Source: Alectoria sarmentosa
Taxonomy: Eukaryota; Ascomycota; Lecanoromycetes; Lecanorales; Parmeliaceae
Direction: 5' to 3'
Assembly (NCBI GenBank): GCA_009733775.1
Contig: WOGZ01000123.1
Location: 1-64,000, forward strand
DNA length: 64,000 nt
Positions 42,363 through 53,520 of the stretch are shown here, piece after piece. A program made the translations under genes and the position numbers. Each line of letters opens with the position of its first letter. Positions within the stretch are counted from its first letter, which is position 1. Under the pieces are notes generated by a model that was not told the DNA's origin, searched no databases, and saw nothing but the letters and a program-made list of their open reading frames with translations.

Positions 42363-43822
42363 TTATATTTGATTTTCGGGGCGAAGAGTCCTGTATCACA
42401 AGTCAGTGAATCCTGAGCCAAAGTACAGTAGACGGCAAGCTTACCTGACAGCCTTTCCTGCACGCCATATCTCCAAATCTCGAATCTCCTGCATCTCCTT
42501 CTCGTATCTCTCGCGATAGTCGGCCTGCGAGTTAAAGTCCAGAGACCTCTGGGTCTCCGTACCATTCTTGACGCTGTCATAAAGGTCGTTGAACACGGGC
42601 TTCAAAGTATCCTTGAATCTCCCACTCCAATCGATTGCGCCTCGCCTTGCCGTCGTTGAGCAAGCTGCGTACATCCAGTCCATCCCATGAGCACCGATCA
42701 GCGGGTAGAGACTCTGAGTGGCTTCCTCGACAGTCTCATTGAAGGCTTCACTTGGGCTATGACCGCGCTCGCGTAGAACCTCGTATTGTGCAAGGAACAT
42801 GCCGTGGATACCACCCATCAGACATCCTCGCTCACCGTAGAGGTCCGAGTAGACTTCTTTCTCGAATGTCGTCTTGTAGAGGTAACCACTGCCAACAGCA
42901 ACGCCCAGAGCGATGGCTTTTTCGTCTGCATTACCGGTAACATCCTGGTATACAGCGATTGAGGAGTTGATACCACGGCCTTCACGGAAAAGTGTGCGCA
43001 CAGTTCGACCACTGCCTTTTGGTGCAACAAGGATGACGTCAACGTCGGTCGGCACGTCGACTTTGGTCAGGTCCTTGAAGACTGGGGAGAAACCGTGAGA
43101 GAAATATAACGTCTGACACGCTTTGAGCATGGATCGAGCTTTTGCTAGACAGCTGTTTGACATACCTTGCCCTTTGTCAATTGAGGCTTGATTGCAGGCC
43201 ATGTCTCACTCTGAGCAGCATCGCTCAATAAATTCATGACGATCGATCCTTTTGAAATAGCTTCGTCCATGTCGAATAGATTTGTTCCGGGAATCCAGCC
43301 ATCCTGTTCAGCTTCCTTCCAGGACGCACCGTTCTTACGAACACCAATGATGACATTTAGGCCATTGTCACGGAGATTGAGCCCTTGTCCGTGTCCCTGT
43401 GATCCGTAGCCGATGAGCGCAAGGGTGTCGTCTTTGAAGTATTCCTGTTGTCGCTATCAGATGACCAGCAACGTGCAGGGTTCCGCAAGCGAAAGCTTCG
43501 GGCATCGTTCGATTTTGACCTACCAGAAGCTTTTCTCTTGGCCAATCTTCACGCTCTAGAGGGCTGTTAGCTTTGTGCTGCTGCGCAGTCTTCGTAAAAT
43601 GCATTTACCGTAGACAGTTTCTTTGGTTCCAGCAAAGTCAATGGTCTTAAGTCCTCTTGACTGCTGTATGGCACTGCGGACAGCAGGTTTTAGGTGTGCT
43701 GGAAGACCCGCTCGGGCGTACTGTGAAGCTGAAAGGAGGGTTCGGCGTTGGACGGCTGGCGTGGTTAATTGACGAGAGAGAGGAGATCGCAGAGCGCGAC
43801 TGAAGCTGCGCGAAGCCATCAT
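42363..43822 (-). CDS. ILV5: Ketol-acid reductoisomerase, mitochondrial
   Basis: Second step of valine/isoleucine (and leucine) synthesis: NADPH-dependent isomerisation and reduction of acetolactate, in the mitochondrial matrix; 406 residues. Exons (minus): 43822-43609, 43555-43524, 43444-43166, 43112-42445, 42390-42363. The N-terminus is a long Arg/Ser-rich import signal starting MMASRSFSRALRS. The NADPH loop is LALIGYGSQGHGQG. Metal-binding and catalytic regions include LVAPKGSGRTVRTLF, YSDLYGERGCLMGGIHGMF and the NETVEEATQSLYPLIG helix. The spliced C-terminus ends LRPENQI. All exon phases close. Confidence 0.95.
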
Positions 43823-44494
43823 TGATCGATGTAGGCTATTTGGAAAACTCAAGACTTGATGTCGCTATGCACAGTGCTGGTAGCTGTTTGAGTTAGAGCA
43901 CGGTGAGATTCGTTCAAAGCAGAAAATATTTTTGTAAGGTTCGCAGGGTTGCTAGCGCCTGCGAGATCGGCTCTCAGCACACGAAGTGAACATCCGATAA
44001 GCTGAAGTATTGAACTACTTGAAACCATTATGTTGTTCTGTCATTTTTCTGGGAAGGCTGCTTGTGGTGCCTCCAGTGTGTCTGGAGAGCACGATAATCC
44101 ATACAGCTCTTGGTATGAGTATTCTCATATGCCCAGGAGCATTTCCTTAAGTCTTAGAAGTCGGAATACTGAGGTCAGTTGATGGCATAATACAGCAATG
44201 GTAAGAGCAACGGTAAGAAGTTTCAATGAACCTAGTTGCAAGATTCGTTCAGTTCGCCCGGTGTACATCTACTGAAAGAGGGTCCTCGGGTTTCCTTTCT
44301 CCAAATATTTACAGCAATGTAATGCAAAGCACGGTGCTTGCAGAAAACTCCTAAATTTTTCATCCACAAAGCGCCGATGCAGGTCTGTCCGCGCTTCGAT
44401 GAATAGTCTTCCCCAAGTTCCTTTAAACGGGAATGCACGGCGCATGGTTTGCCTGCTCTCCCACACATACCGACAGCTTGACCAGTGCACCTGA
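43823..44494. other. Upstream spacer of ILV5
   Basis: About 670 bp between the DUF3455 stop and the ILV5 start, both on the minus strand. It should contain the ILV5 promoter. No gene recognised. Confidence 0.5.
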
Positions 44495-45338
44495 TTAATC
44501 ATAAAACCAATAAAGAGCCGAATAATCGATATAAATTGGCGCCGTCACTCCAGCACAACTCGGCTGTGCCTTTCCTCCAGCAGTCTCAACGCGATACACC
44601 TTGTTTAACCCTACACTACCCCCCGCATCCGTCAGCGTCTTCCAGTCCACAGCTCCATATCCCTGATCAAATTGGCCCGCACTCGCATTTGCCGGTGCGG
44701 GAATGTCTGCAAGGCCTTTCCCCTTTAAAAACCCATTATTCCCGAGATCGAAGGTTGGAACACCCTTTGAATCGAAATAGTGTACGCCGAGTTTCGGGAT
44801 CTGTGAAACTTCGATTGCGGCGAAATCCAATTCAATGACAAAGCTGGGCAGGATGTCTAGGACTGCGGTCCCTTGGCCTGGTGGGAGGAGGGGGAGGAGG
44901 GGTGAAGCGTCGAGGAGGACAGCGTTGGCGCCGACGAGGACGGGGCTAGCGGAGGTCGATGTACAGGTGTAATTCTGGGTGCCGCGGCCAATGGTTATGA
45001 ACTTGAGTGTCCCGTTTGGGGCGGGGAGAGATTCAGTGCCTAAATGGAGGATTGGATCAGTACATGAATGACATCGAGGTAATTTACGGCGCGAGAAGAC
45101 AGCAATTGCAGGACTGCACGAGCAGCAGACTGATCTTCAACGTCCTGAGCGGGATTCGTCACTACTTACCATCTGAGAGAGGTACACTGTAGCCCGAGAG
45201 ACCGTTTCCACCTGTTGGCCAATTCCGAGCTTTAATTGGCAAGGCATCGCGTCTCGAGGGGCGAGCTTCGATAGTCGAGGTTAGAGCGAGGAAGAATGCT
45301 ATCCATGGTGCGAGGCAGGGAAGACGAGAAGCCACCAT
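44495..45338 (-). CDS. DUF3455 family secreted protein
   Basis: Probable secreted protein of 237 residues and unknown activity. Exons (minus) 45338-45170 and 45039-44495. The intron is 130 nt, long for this window, with GTAAGT, TACTGAT and TTTAG. The signal peptide reads LPCLAPWIAFFLALTSTIEA, followed by a dibasic RPSRRDALP that may be a propeptide site. Splicing produces LSDGTESLPAPNGTLKFI and IGRGTQNYTC, the DUF3455 signature. The later GVHYFDSKGVPTFDL, GAVDWKTLTDAGGSVGLNKV YRVET block and a closing DYSALYWFYD fit the family. No catalytic motif is known. Confidence 0.85.
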
Positions 45339-46719
45339 GTTGACGATTTTCAGACGACAATTTTCAGATGACGCTTGACAGTGGATTGACGCAATCTGGA
45401 TCGGAAGTAAAGAAAAAAGATGTAACGGAAAGGTGTTGAGGATCGAGGCGTTTCCAGGTGAGACAACAGATTGAGCGCGGAAATCGAATTAACCCGGTAA
45501 ATGCAAGAGAGATTATATACACCCAAACTCCGTGCAGTCAACAACGAACATGCATAAAGCAACCACGACCGTGCAGGCAGTGTGGGATAAGGTGCAGTAT
45601 ATGTAGTAGACAGTCATGTAGCCTGGTGGACCCTTGAAACCAAGCTCATGAAACTACCTACTTTACACTTCCCCATAATCCAGCGCTTGCAATGGACGGT
45701 GCAGGGATTTCCCAGCCTGCCCGGGTGGAAAATGGAAGGTGGAAAGGCTGCATGATTGATACCTAGTGTATTTCCCCTCATGCAATTCTATTCTATTTCA
45801 AGGCCGCCAAGGAAGGAAGTGGATCTAAAAACCATTTGACATTTTGACAGATGGAATGATTCAATGTTTCCGATTTATTATTAATACAATACATACCTTA
45901 CTTATTAGCAGATGCCGTACATAACTCTATTTGGTAGCAGACGTTGGAAAACGGGTCCAAGCTTCAATCGAGACGATGGAAGCCGTCAAAAGGCGAGGCT
46001 CAAAACGGAAGGCCAACGGGGAAAGGACGGCCCATAGCCTCGATCCATTACGCTACTTTATTAGGTGGGGTAAAGTACCTAAAGTAGGGTTACAGGTTAC
46101 AGTAGCATGGTCTCTTTGGCCAAGACTCTACTTTAGCTTTGTACTCTGTACTTTTACACATGCAGCTACCGTCACGTCTTCGATCCGGCCCATTGAGGGT
46201 TCGCCAAGTTCCGCGCGTATGCTGGTTGCAAAGTGAAAGAGGCGGCTACACCAGCTACTTCATTGGCTTCGTTTATTGGCTGCATATTCAGCGCTGACGG
46301 CCGAACTGAAAGTGGCCTCGCTCACTCTGCCTTTCATGTCCGTCGCGACGCATTCGCCATCTTGCTCCCTCTTCAGTCTTCACTGACCAGCCTCGTCAAA
46401 GTCAACTAATTATAGCATGTACGGACTAGGTCGGTCACCTTTGTCCGAGAATCCTGATGTTGGGGAGATCAATCCTCGGTAAGAGATGCCCTATTGATAT
46501 AGAACAAGCGACCTTCAACTTCTGAATTTAAAGTGGATTCCATTCCATCTCCTGCTTACGGAGTTCGTGAGAAGGCCATCTGCCATCCTTGTCAACTAAT
46601 ACAGGTCTCACGACACATTCCGAAATAAAAGTCCGAGCATTTCCCAACTCCTCGCTTTCCCGCGCCGCTATGCTTCCTGGACGCATAGTCAAACTCGTAC
46701 CGAGCCTTGTCGATCTAGA
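45339..46719. other. Long spacer, A/T-rich words and one weak hairpin
   Basis: About 1.4 kb between DUF3455 start and the end of the UPS1-like gene, both minus. Around 46053-46130 the word ctacttta and its complement recur four times, and ctactttattaggt (46053-46066) can pair with acctaaagtag (46077-46087) with a 3-nt bulge. Short frames only; no gene called. Confidence 0.45.
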
Positions 46720-47541
46720 CTAGCCTTCACTACTCGAGTCTTGTTCCTGTCGCCATGTTCGCTTGAAAGGCGACCCTGGGTCTTGACCGAATGCCCTTTG
46801 CCGGTCTTCCTGCATACCTTCCAGGACCCGACCGAGGCCACCGCGACGAAGCCGCTCCAAGACAACTTTCATGCCTTCGTTACTCTTGCCTGTTGCCTCC
46901 CTGCTCCTTCTCAGTCCAATCATCTCGATGCTGCGCTGAAGCGACGAGGTCGACCACGAAGAGAAAAAGCCTTTCTTTGGCGGAGCTTCCTCATCTGAAT
47001 CTGATGCCGGTATTGGAATCGTTGCGCTAGCTTCTCCTTTCTTCCTCGATACCTTTGCTTGTCCAAAGCGTGACAGAAGGGTGACCGTGGTTGTGACATC
47101 CGTTCCCTCCCCTTTTGTGCTCTCTACCAAATCCAATTTCGAAGTTTCTGGCGTGGCGATCCCCGAAGACGGCCGCCTGTAGACTTGCTTCTCAATCACA
47201 CTCAATATACCCGTCCACTCCAGATTCCTCGATTCTGTCTTCATCCATCCTTCTTTGACATCGATTACACTTTTCTCGAGAACGTAGCTCTGTCCAGCAT
47301 CCGCCTTTGAACCCAAAATGCCTTTCGGCAACAGCTTCAGCACCGTGGGAGGTAGCTTCGACTTTTTGAGGTGCAAGCGCGTAGTACTGAGTCGTTGTGT
47401 TGATGGATCGAAATGACGGTCGATGACATCGGTAGAGAGCACGTGAGTTGCGTAGGGGTTAGGATAGCGAAGGAAGTAGGCAAGGCTCACGGCTGGGAAT
47501 GGGTAATCATAATTGAAGGAGCTTTCGAAGAATTTGACCAT
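46720..47541 (-). CDS. UPS1: PRELI/MSF1 domain lipid-transfer protein (Ups1-like)
   Basis: Intermembrane-space protein that, with an Mdm35 partner, carries phosphatidic acid between mitochondrial membranes for cardiolipin synthesis. 273 residues in one exon. The first 130 residues match the PRELI/MSF1 fold: MVKFFESSFNYDYPF, RYPNPYATHVLSTDVIDR, TTRLHLKKSKLPPTVLKLLP, and SRNLEWTGILSV. RYPNPY..HVLS is closer to Ups1 than to Ups2/Ups3. The C-terminal half is longer than in yeast (about 175 residues) and rich in Ser, Arg and Lys, with an acidic patch SDSDEEAPPKK. Divergent from WRS1 with 193 bp between start codons. Confidence 0.85.
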   Translation of the reverse strand: MVKFFESSFNYDYPFPAVSLAYFLRYPNPYATHVLSTDVIDRHFDPSTQRLSTTRLHLKKSKLPPTVLKLLPKGILGSKADAGQSYVLEKSVIDVKEGWMKTESRNLEWTGILSVIEKQVYRRPSSGIATPETSKLDLVESTKGEGTDVTTTVTLLSRFGQAKVSRKKGEASATIPIPASDSDEEAPPKKGFFSSWSTSSLQRSIEMIGLRRSREATGKSNEGMKVVLERLRRGGLGRVLEGMQEDRQRAFGQDPGSPFKRTWRQEQDSSSEG

Positions 47542-47734
47542 GATCTAGATGATATTTTGATGATAGAGATATCTTCATGGCAAATGATGAAACCATTCAA
47601 GTCAACTCATCGAGCAGAAGCGGGTAGACAATGCGCTAGTGCGGGGAACCGGCGTCCGCAAACGCCGATGTCTGACTCGCAGTCCCCAAACACTCACAAT
47701 TCTGGTCTCTCATCTCTACGACCGGTCGTTTCCA

Positions 47735-49277
47735 ATGGCCACTGTATCAGACGTGCCAGATGAGCCTGGTCAGCCACCAGCACTGACTGCCCTCTCATTG
47801 GCAGAAAGCTCTCAAGAATCAAAATCAAAGGAGCAAATAATCACTCCGTTTGATGTATCTGGAGGAGTGGACGAACATGGAAAAGCCGTTGCTATAGATT
47901 ATGACAAGCTGATTGACCATTTTGGGTCGCAAAGAATTGATAAATCGATGCTTGAGCGGTTCGAAAGACTGACTGGAAAATCACCACACAGGCTTTTGCG
48001 CCGGGGTTTGGTGTTCAGTCATAGAGATCTGAACCTGATACTGGACAAATATGAAAAGGGCATCCCGTTCTTTCTGTACACTGGAAGGGGTCCGTCCAGC
48101 GGCAGCATGCATGTGGGTCACTCAGTACCCTTCGAGTTTACCAAGTTCGTGGGCGCATTTCCTCCAATAAATACTTAGTAGATGAACGCTACTTACTCGA
48201 ATGATAGATATCTGCAAGATGCATTCAATGTACCACTAATCATTATGCTTACCGACGATGAGAAGTTTCTTCATTCACCCAAATTAACCCTCAAAGACTG
48301 TCGAAGATTCGCTCTAGAGAATGCGTTGGATATAATAGCAATCGGCTTTGACCCGGCCAAAACGTTTATTTTCGCGGACACGGACTTCATCTATGGTGGG
48401 CATGGGGCAGCATTCGGCCATAATATTCTTGAAATCGGCAAGAAGACCACCAACAATCAGATCAAAGGCACGTTTGGCTTTAATGATACGTACGTCATTT
48501 CCATGGCGTGATGCCCATGAGAATGTCGACCGATCAACTACTTACCCTCCCAATAGCAACAATATACTCGAATTTGCCTTCCCAGCAACCCAATCAGCCA
48601 CCTCATTTGCCACATCGTTCCCCTTCATATTCGGCTCGAACCCCAAAACAGTGTCCAAGATTCCCTGTCTCATTCCCTGTGCAATTGACCAAGATCCCTA
48701 TTTTCGCCAATGTCGCGATAACGCACCACGACTAGGCCTAGTCAAACCTGCTCTAATCCACACAGTCTTCCTTCCCTCCCTACGTGGCAGCGAGTCCAAG
48801 ATGTCAGCTTCGGACACAGAATCGAGCATCTACCTCAATGATACTGACAACCAGATTAAAAAAAAAGTTGGAAAAGCGTTCTCTGGCGGGCAAGATACCC
48901 GTGAGCTTCAGGAACAGATAGGTGGCAGGACGGCAGTAGATGTACCATTCCAGTATTTGAAATTCTTCCTTGAATCAGATGAGGAATTGGAGTCCATGAG
49001 AGAACGGTACGAGAAGGGGCTGATGCAGAGTGGAGAAATGAAAGCTGCAACGACCAAGGAGCTCCAGACCTACGTGGCTGCGTTTCGCGAGCGGCGGAAA
49101 GCCGCTACACCTGAAATCAGAGAAGAATTCATGAGGCCAAGACAGTTGATCTTCAGGAGCATGCCCCCTGAAAAGGAGCAGGTGGCAATGTTGGAGGAAC
49201 GGAAGAAGGCCCTGCAGAGGGAACTTGCCTTGGTCGATGGTGAGATGGAGCGATTGCAAGCCAGTGGTCAAGCTTAG
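47735..49277 (+). CDS. WRS1: Tryptophanyl-tRNA synthetase, cytosolic
   Basis: Charges tRNA-Trp in the cytosol; class I synthetase of 470 residues. Exons 47735-48144, 48208-48489, 48557-49277. The HIGH-type loop is GPSSGSMHVGH (about 119-129) and the KMSKS loop is KMSAS (312-316). VPLIIMLTDDEKFLHSPKLT, then GFDPAKTFIFADTDFI and GTFGFNDT are typical of eukaryotic cytosolic enzymes. The conserved TKYLQDAF requires intron 1 to start with the unusual donor GTTCGT at 48145; the more obvious GTGGGC three bases later breaks the frame. The second intron has GTACGT and AATAG. The C-terminus (KALQRELALVDGEMERL) is helical. Confidence 0.94.
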
Positions 49278-49604
49278 GAATATAGCCAGCCAATTTTATT
49301 GGTCGCCGGTGCTTGTACAGCTGGTAGCGATCACATTGAAAAGCACGGCACTCGGATCGCGTGCTTTCAAAGACGGGTATCATTTGCTGTCACTGAACCT
49401 GTTTCGATATCTGTGACTGATCTTTTAGACCGTGACTCGTAACCATAGTAAAAGTCCACAGGACAAGATGAGCGACCCAGGGCAAGAGGCCCCACAGGCT
49501 GCTGTTTCAGTTGATTGTGATCTTTTCGTGTGGACCTCTTCATTGAGTTTCCGCCTAATGTTCTCACACGACAAATCTCAGTGGTGCGTAGATGGCAAGT
49601 CCAT
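49278..49604. other. Convergent spacer
   Basis: Between the ends of WRS1 (+) and IEC3 (-). No gene or clear signal seen. Confidence 0.5.
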
Positions 49605-50812
49605 TCAAGAGCCCTCCTCCTCACCCTCCGTCTTCCTTACCACGGCTCCACTGCTCCCCTTGCCCCTTTTCCTCGGCTTACTGCTTCCTCCCTTGGGCCT
49701 ATATGCATCATCGTCCCTCTTTCTCTTACTCTTTGGTGCAGGTGCGTCGATTCCCGCGCCCCCAATCACATTTCCTTCATCATCCAGAATCTCCGGCTCG
49801 GGCTCCACCTCATGCTTCGGCGCAGCAGCAGATCGCCGCTTCGCAGAGCTTGAGGGGGGCGGCCTTGGAGAAGATTTATGCCCTGCGGACTCCGAAACGC
49901 TAGAGACTTTCTCGGTTGCGGACTCTTTCTCTTCTGGCCGAGGATCCTGTAGGAACACTTTGGGTCTGTGCTCACGGAGCCAGTTGTAGACGGAGACGGG
50001 GTTGCGTAGCTGCGCCTCTTTCTCGCGCTCGCGGTCCGTGGGTCTGAAAGGACGAGGGAGCATCAGTGGGGCTTCTGGAGGCAGGCTTGCGAGATAGATG
50101 TCGAGTGCAGAAAGAAATTCATCTTCATGGCTGGGTGTCATGTAGCCTATCGGCGCTTCTTGCAACAGGTCCTTCGGCATTTCCTCTGCACTGACGATAT
50201 TGAGGGTCGTATGTTGGACTCTCGACAGGTTAGAGAGGGAATTCGTACGATTCAAGATGGCAACGAATTCCGCTTCCATGGTTTTGAAAGCGGCCGGGGT
50301 GATCTGGCCAGAGTAGAGGTCCTGTCTCGCTTCTTCGAGGGCGGCGCGGGTGCTTTCGATCTCGGAAGGGCCGTATGGGGAGAGGTCGGGTTCGAGTGGT
50401 GGAACAGCAGAGGCGTCTGGGGTTGGGGAACGGAGGTCGTAGCGGAGGTGGGGTGGAACTTTGGGGGTTTCGTTGACGTCGAGAAGGAGATCAAGGAGCT
50501 GACTACGTGAGACGTGATTTAGCAATCGAGTTCCCAGTGCCCTGCGGGGTGAGAAGTACTCGTTCTGCTCCTGGAGACGTCGGGCCAGTCTCATGGCATG
50601 CTGCTCTTCATCGAAAAATCTGTTACTGTCCCTCATCTTGTCTTTGAAGTTATGCCTCAGTTTCAAAAACTTCTTCCTGCAAAGGCAATCAGTATGAGCC
50701 CCTAAGAACAGCTTTATTAAGCTCGGTACTTGTATGACTTGTAATTCGATTTGCTAGGCTCGTCATTGGCCAAAGGCGGTACATCCTGGTTGTTGACAGT
50801 AGCAAAAGACAT
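49605..50812 (-). CDS. IEC3: INO80 complex subunit Iec3-like
   Basis: Probable subunit of the INO80 chromatin remodeller, nuclear; 384 residues. Exons (minus) 50812-50730 and 50676-49605; intron 53 nt with TACTGATT and TTTGCAG. The N-terminal core matches the Ino80_Iec3 domain: KSYKKKFLKLRHNFKDKM, then SNRFFDEEQHAMRLARRLQE and LDLLLDVNE. The rest is disordered, with Pro-rich acidic stretches and a basic C-terminus (KSKRKRDDDAYRPKGGSSKP) that could be a nuclear signal. A tryptophan motif, YNWLREHRPKVF, sits near residue 265. Divergent from NOP13 with 210 bp between starts. Confidence 0.83.
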
Positions 50813-51022
50813 GTCTGGTCGTTGATAGCCTTGTACACAGTAGATGTAGGTTCCGAGAGGGGAACAATCTTCCGAAAAAGAGTCAAAGCCAGCAAAGTCG
50901 TGACCTTCGTTCGCATCGCGATGTCAAAGCGCGTTGCCGAGGTTTTGCCGGTTTCTCATGAACTTTTTTACCATCTATTTGACTTCACTCTCTCTTGAAC
51001 AACCAAACAGCTAAGAGGGACA

Positions 51023-52240
51023 ATGGGTCGCCACTCCACAGCAATTGCCACCGCAGTTATCACACCAGCACTTTCTCCATCTAGAAAGCGAAAGCGAGAA
51101 GAAAATAATGCTGAAGAAATTGAAGTCGATGTGAGCGCCCCAGAACCACCTTCCAAGAAAGCCATTCGTAAGGCCAAGAAAGGCAAGGCTGCTCCCGCCC
51201 CTTCGAAACCAAAGAGTAAGAGTATTGCTGTGCAGAATCGCTCTATATCAGACGAAGATGCTCCATTAGACTTTACAGAACCGCCAAAGCGCTCTGAACA
51301 TGGCATATGGATTGGCAATCTCCCCTGGACCACAACTAAAGCCGATCTACGCAACTTTCTCACCAAAGACACGGAGATATCAGATGACATGATTACAAGG
51401 TTACATTTGCCCGCGCCCAGCCAGGGTGTAGTCGCAAATTCAAGGCAGAGGATCAGGCCACAGAATAAGGGATTCGCGTATATTGACTTCTCTACCGGAG
51501 AAGCTTTGGCGGAAGCGCTGGGACGTAGTGAAAAGCTTCTCACGGGGAGGAGGGTGCTGATCAAGGACTCGAAGAGCTTTGAGGGGAGACCAGAAAGGAC
51601 CAAAGAGCAGGATATCGCGATTATGAACAGTGGGAAACCTCCTAGCAAGCGCATCTTCTTGGGGAATTTGGCCTTTGAGACTACAAAGCAGGATCTTGAA
51701 GAGCAATTTGCAAGATGTGGAAAAATATTAGATGTGCATGTTGCCACCTTCGAGGATACTGGGAAATGCAAGGGGTACGCATGGGTTGATTTTGTAGATT
51801 TGGAAGCCGCGAAGGCTGCAGTGAGAGGGTGGGTGAATTTTGAGCAGAAATCCGACGGCGGAGGTGAAGACGAAGAGATTGCGGAGGCTTTGGCTGAGGA
51901 GGGCGACGTAGGGCCAACGAAGAAACCTAAATTGAGGAAGTGGTGGGTCAATAAGCTGCATGGACGGCCATTGAAACTGGAGTTTGCAGAGGGAAAAGAT
52001 GTGAGATACAAGAAACGCTATGGCAAGGATGGTAGTGTCACCAAAGATGGAGTAAAGGTTGTGGATCCAGATCCGGGGTCATTGGCACAGCCTGTCTTTA
52101 GGGACCGAATACCTTCAGACAAGAAATTTTCTAAGAAGTTTGATGCTAGGACGGTCAAGCCTGGTGCAGCTCTTGCAGCGGCGCCGCGGTTGACTGGAGG
52201 GATTGTTGAGAGTCAGGGAAAGAAGACCACATTCGTATGA
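51023..52240 (+). CDS. NOP13: Nucleolar RNA-binding protein Nop13-like
   Basis: Two-RRM nucleolar protein associated with pre-ribosomes; 405 residues, one exon. The N-terminus is lysine-rich (KKAIRKAKKGKAA). RRM1 has RNP2 GIWIGNLPW and RNP1 KGFAYIDF, with a long loop between them (MITRLHLPAPSQGVVANSRQ). RRM2 has RIFLGNLAF and KGYAWVDF and contains an acidic insert (GGGEDEEIAEALAEEGD) before the last strand GRPLKLEFAEGKDVRYKKRY. The tail is rich in Lys/Asp. The interrupted second RRM followed by KRYGK matches fungal Nop13. A 347-codon frame on the opposite strand is a shadow. Confidence 0.9.
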   Translation: MGRHSTAIATAVITPALSPSRKRKREENNAEEIEVDVSAPEPPSKKAIRKAKKGKAAPAPSKPKSKSIAVQNRSISDEDAPLDFTEPPKRSEHGIWIGNLPWTTTKADLRNFLTKDTEISDDMITRLHLPAPSQGVVANSRQRIRPQNKGFAYIDFSTGEALAEALGRSEKLLTGRRVLIKDSKSFEGRPERTKEQDIAIMNSGKPPSKRIFLGNLAFETTKQDLEEQFARCGKILDVHVATFEDTGKCKGYAWVDFVDLEAAKAAVRGWVNFEQKSDGGGEDEEIAEALAEEGDVGPTKKPKLRKWWVNKLHGRPLKLEFAEGKDVRYKKRYGKDGSVTKDGVKVVDPDPGSLAQPVFRDRIPSDKKFSKKFDARTVKPGAALAAAPRLTGGIVESQGKKTTFV

Positions 52241-52540
52241 GGTATAAGACGTGCTGCCAGGAAAAGGAGGGATTTGTAGAGCTCTTGACCTGTAAAATGA
52301 AACAAAACCTCGACATCGACGAGCAGGATTTTGATATCTTGAACGCTCTGTCTAGGACGAATTTCCATGTCATTAATTTATTCTTAACTTGATATTTGTG
52401 ATTCAATTGATTAGAAAAGGCTAGTGACTGAGCCTGCAATAAATCTATTTAGTTGTAACGTGCAGTTTCGCAGAAGAGAGCCCAAATCTTTGGTATTGGT
52501 TCCCCAAGGCCAACCAAGAGCATAACATATGCAGATCTCT
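52241..52540. other. Convergent spacer
   Basis: Between NOP13 (+) and the aminodeoxychorismate lyase gene (-). Nothing recognisable. Confidence 0.5.
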
Positions 52541-53520
52541 CTACTGCTTTATATCATCAGGCAACAATGATTTCCAAGGTCTCACAATTCCAGACTGAAA
52601 CCCTTTCGCGCCATTGCTCAGCACAATGATATCATTGTACTTGACGCTGCCCCCCTTCACCACTCCTTCTTCACATAGCCCCTTCTCCAACGCCCATCGC
52701 CTAGTCGTTCCAACATTCCCTCCACACCTCGATGCTGGCGTGATCCACTTGTTCCCACGCCAGAAGTACGGCGTAAACTTACAACCCTCCATGATTTCCC
52801 AGTCCTCATTGAAGTCATTGACGATGAGAACCTCTGCCTGCAATTGAACCCCGTTGAGAACGGAATCCGTAGGATGGGCAGGGAGTAGTGCCAGAGCTTT
52901 ATCGTATTGCAAGCGATATGATGTCTTATGGCGGGTAGATAAGGTCGGTGTTACCTTGTCGAACGTCGTGACGAAGACGCGCCATCGTAGGAACGAAGCA
53001 CCCATAATAGGATCGGCAATAGTGGATAAGGATCTGGGATATAGCAGAGATACTCTACTGACGTCTGATAGATGAGGAAGTCGATCTATGGCAGCAGGCC
53101 CAGGGTGGGGCCCATTTGATGTGACTGTGAACTTGCTGTTGACAGAAAACGCAATGCGAATCTGGGATGTTTTGTCAGAAAGACCGGGTTCTCGGGGATC
53201 AGGCCCACCATGAGAGGAGCGGCAAATGTCCGGCTATTGTAATTTTTCTGCAGGTGCTCATATAGCATATCGAGGAGCCCTTCAAAAGCTTTAGGCCCTT
53301 CGAGTAGAGAGGTGTCCCAGCCAAACGCCTTGGCTGAAGCCAGCATGCGGTCTCGATGATAGCTAAGCATGTAGAATTGAACTGGTGATCTGGCTAGCGT
53401 GCAGTTTATGGTGGCATTGACCCGGGTGTTTTCCTCGCTATGGAGCAAGATCGCGTCGCTGCGTATGGTGGATATGATGTCGAAAGTATCAGAGGTGGGA
53501 GCACCAGGAGGAGTATCCAT
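52541..53520 (-). CDS. ABZ2: Aminodeoxychorismate lyase-like class IV PLP enzyme
   Basis: Likely makes 4-aminobenzoate from 4-amino-4-deoxychorismate for folate synthesis; 310 residues. Exons (minus) 53520-53209 and 53161-52541. The 47-nt intron (GTGGGC, branch TTCTGAC, ATCCCAG) repairs the frame between RTFAAPLM and IRIAFSVNSKFTV. The start FDIISTIRSD is typical of fungal Abz2-like proteins. The PLP lysine is in TRHKTSYRLQYD. The later EVLIVNDFNEDWEIMEGCKF, then TPYFWRGNKWITP and TTRRWALEKGLCEEG are the class IV aminotransferase motifs. IIVLSNGAKGFQSGIV closes the fold. Branched-chain aminotransferase is less likely because of the short length and the Abz2-like start. Confidence 0.82.

Noticed and set aside
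47639..47734. Upstream extension of tryptophanyl-tRNA synthetase to 47639
   Set aside because: The ATG at 47735 gives a normal cytosolic start, and the extension overlaps the likely shared promoter with the UPS1-like gene.
50968..52011. 347-codon minus-strand frame opposite NOP13
   Set aside because: The plus strand encodes two intact RRMs in one exon. The antisense frame has no domain and arises from lack of the complementary stop codons.
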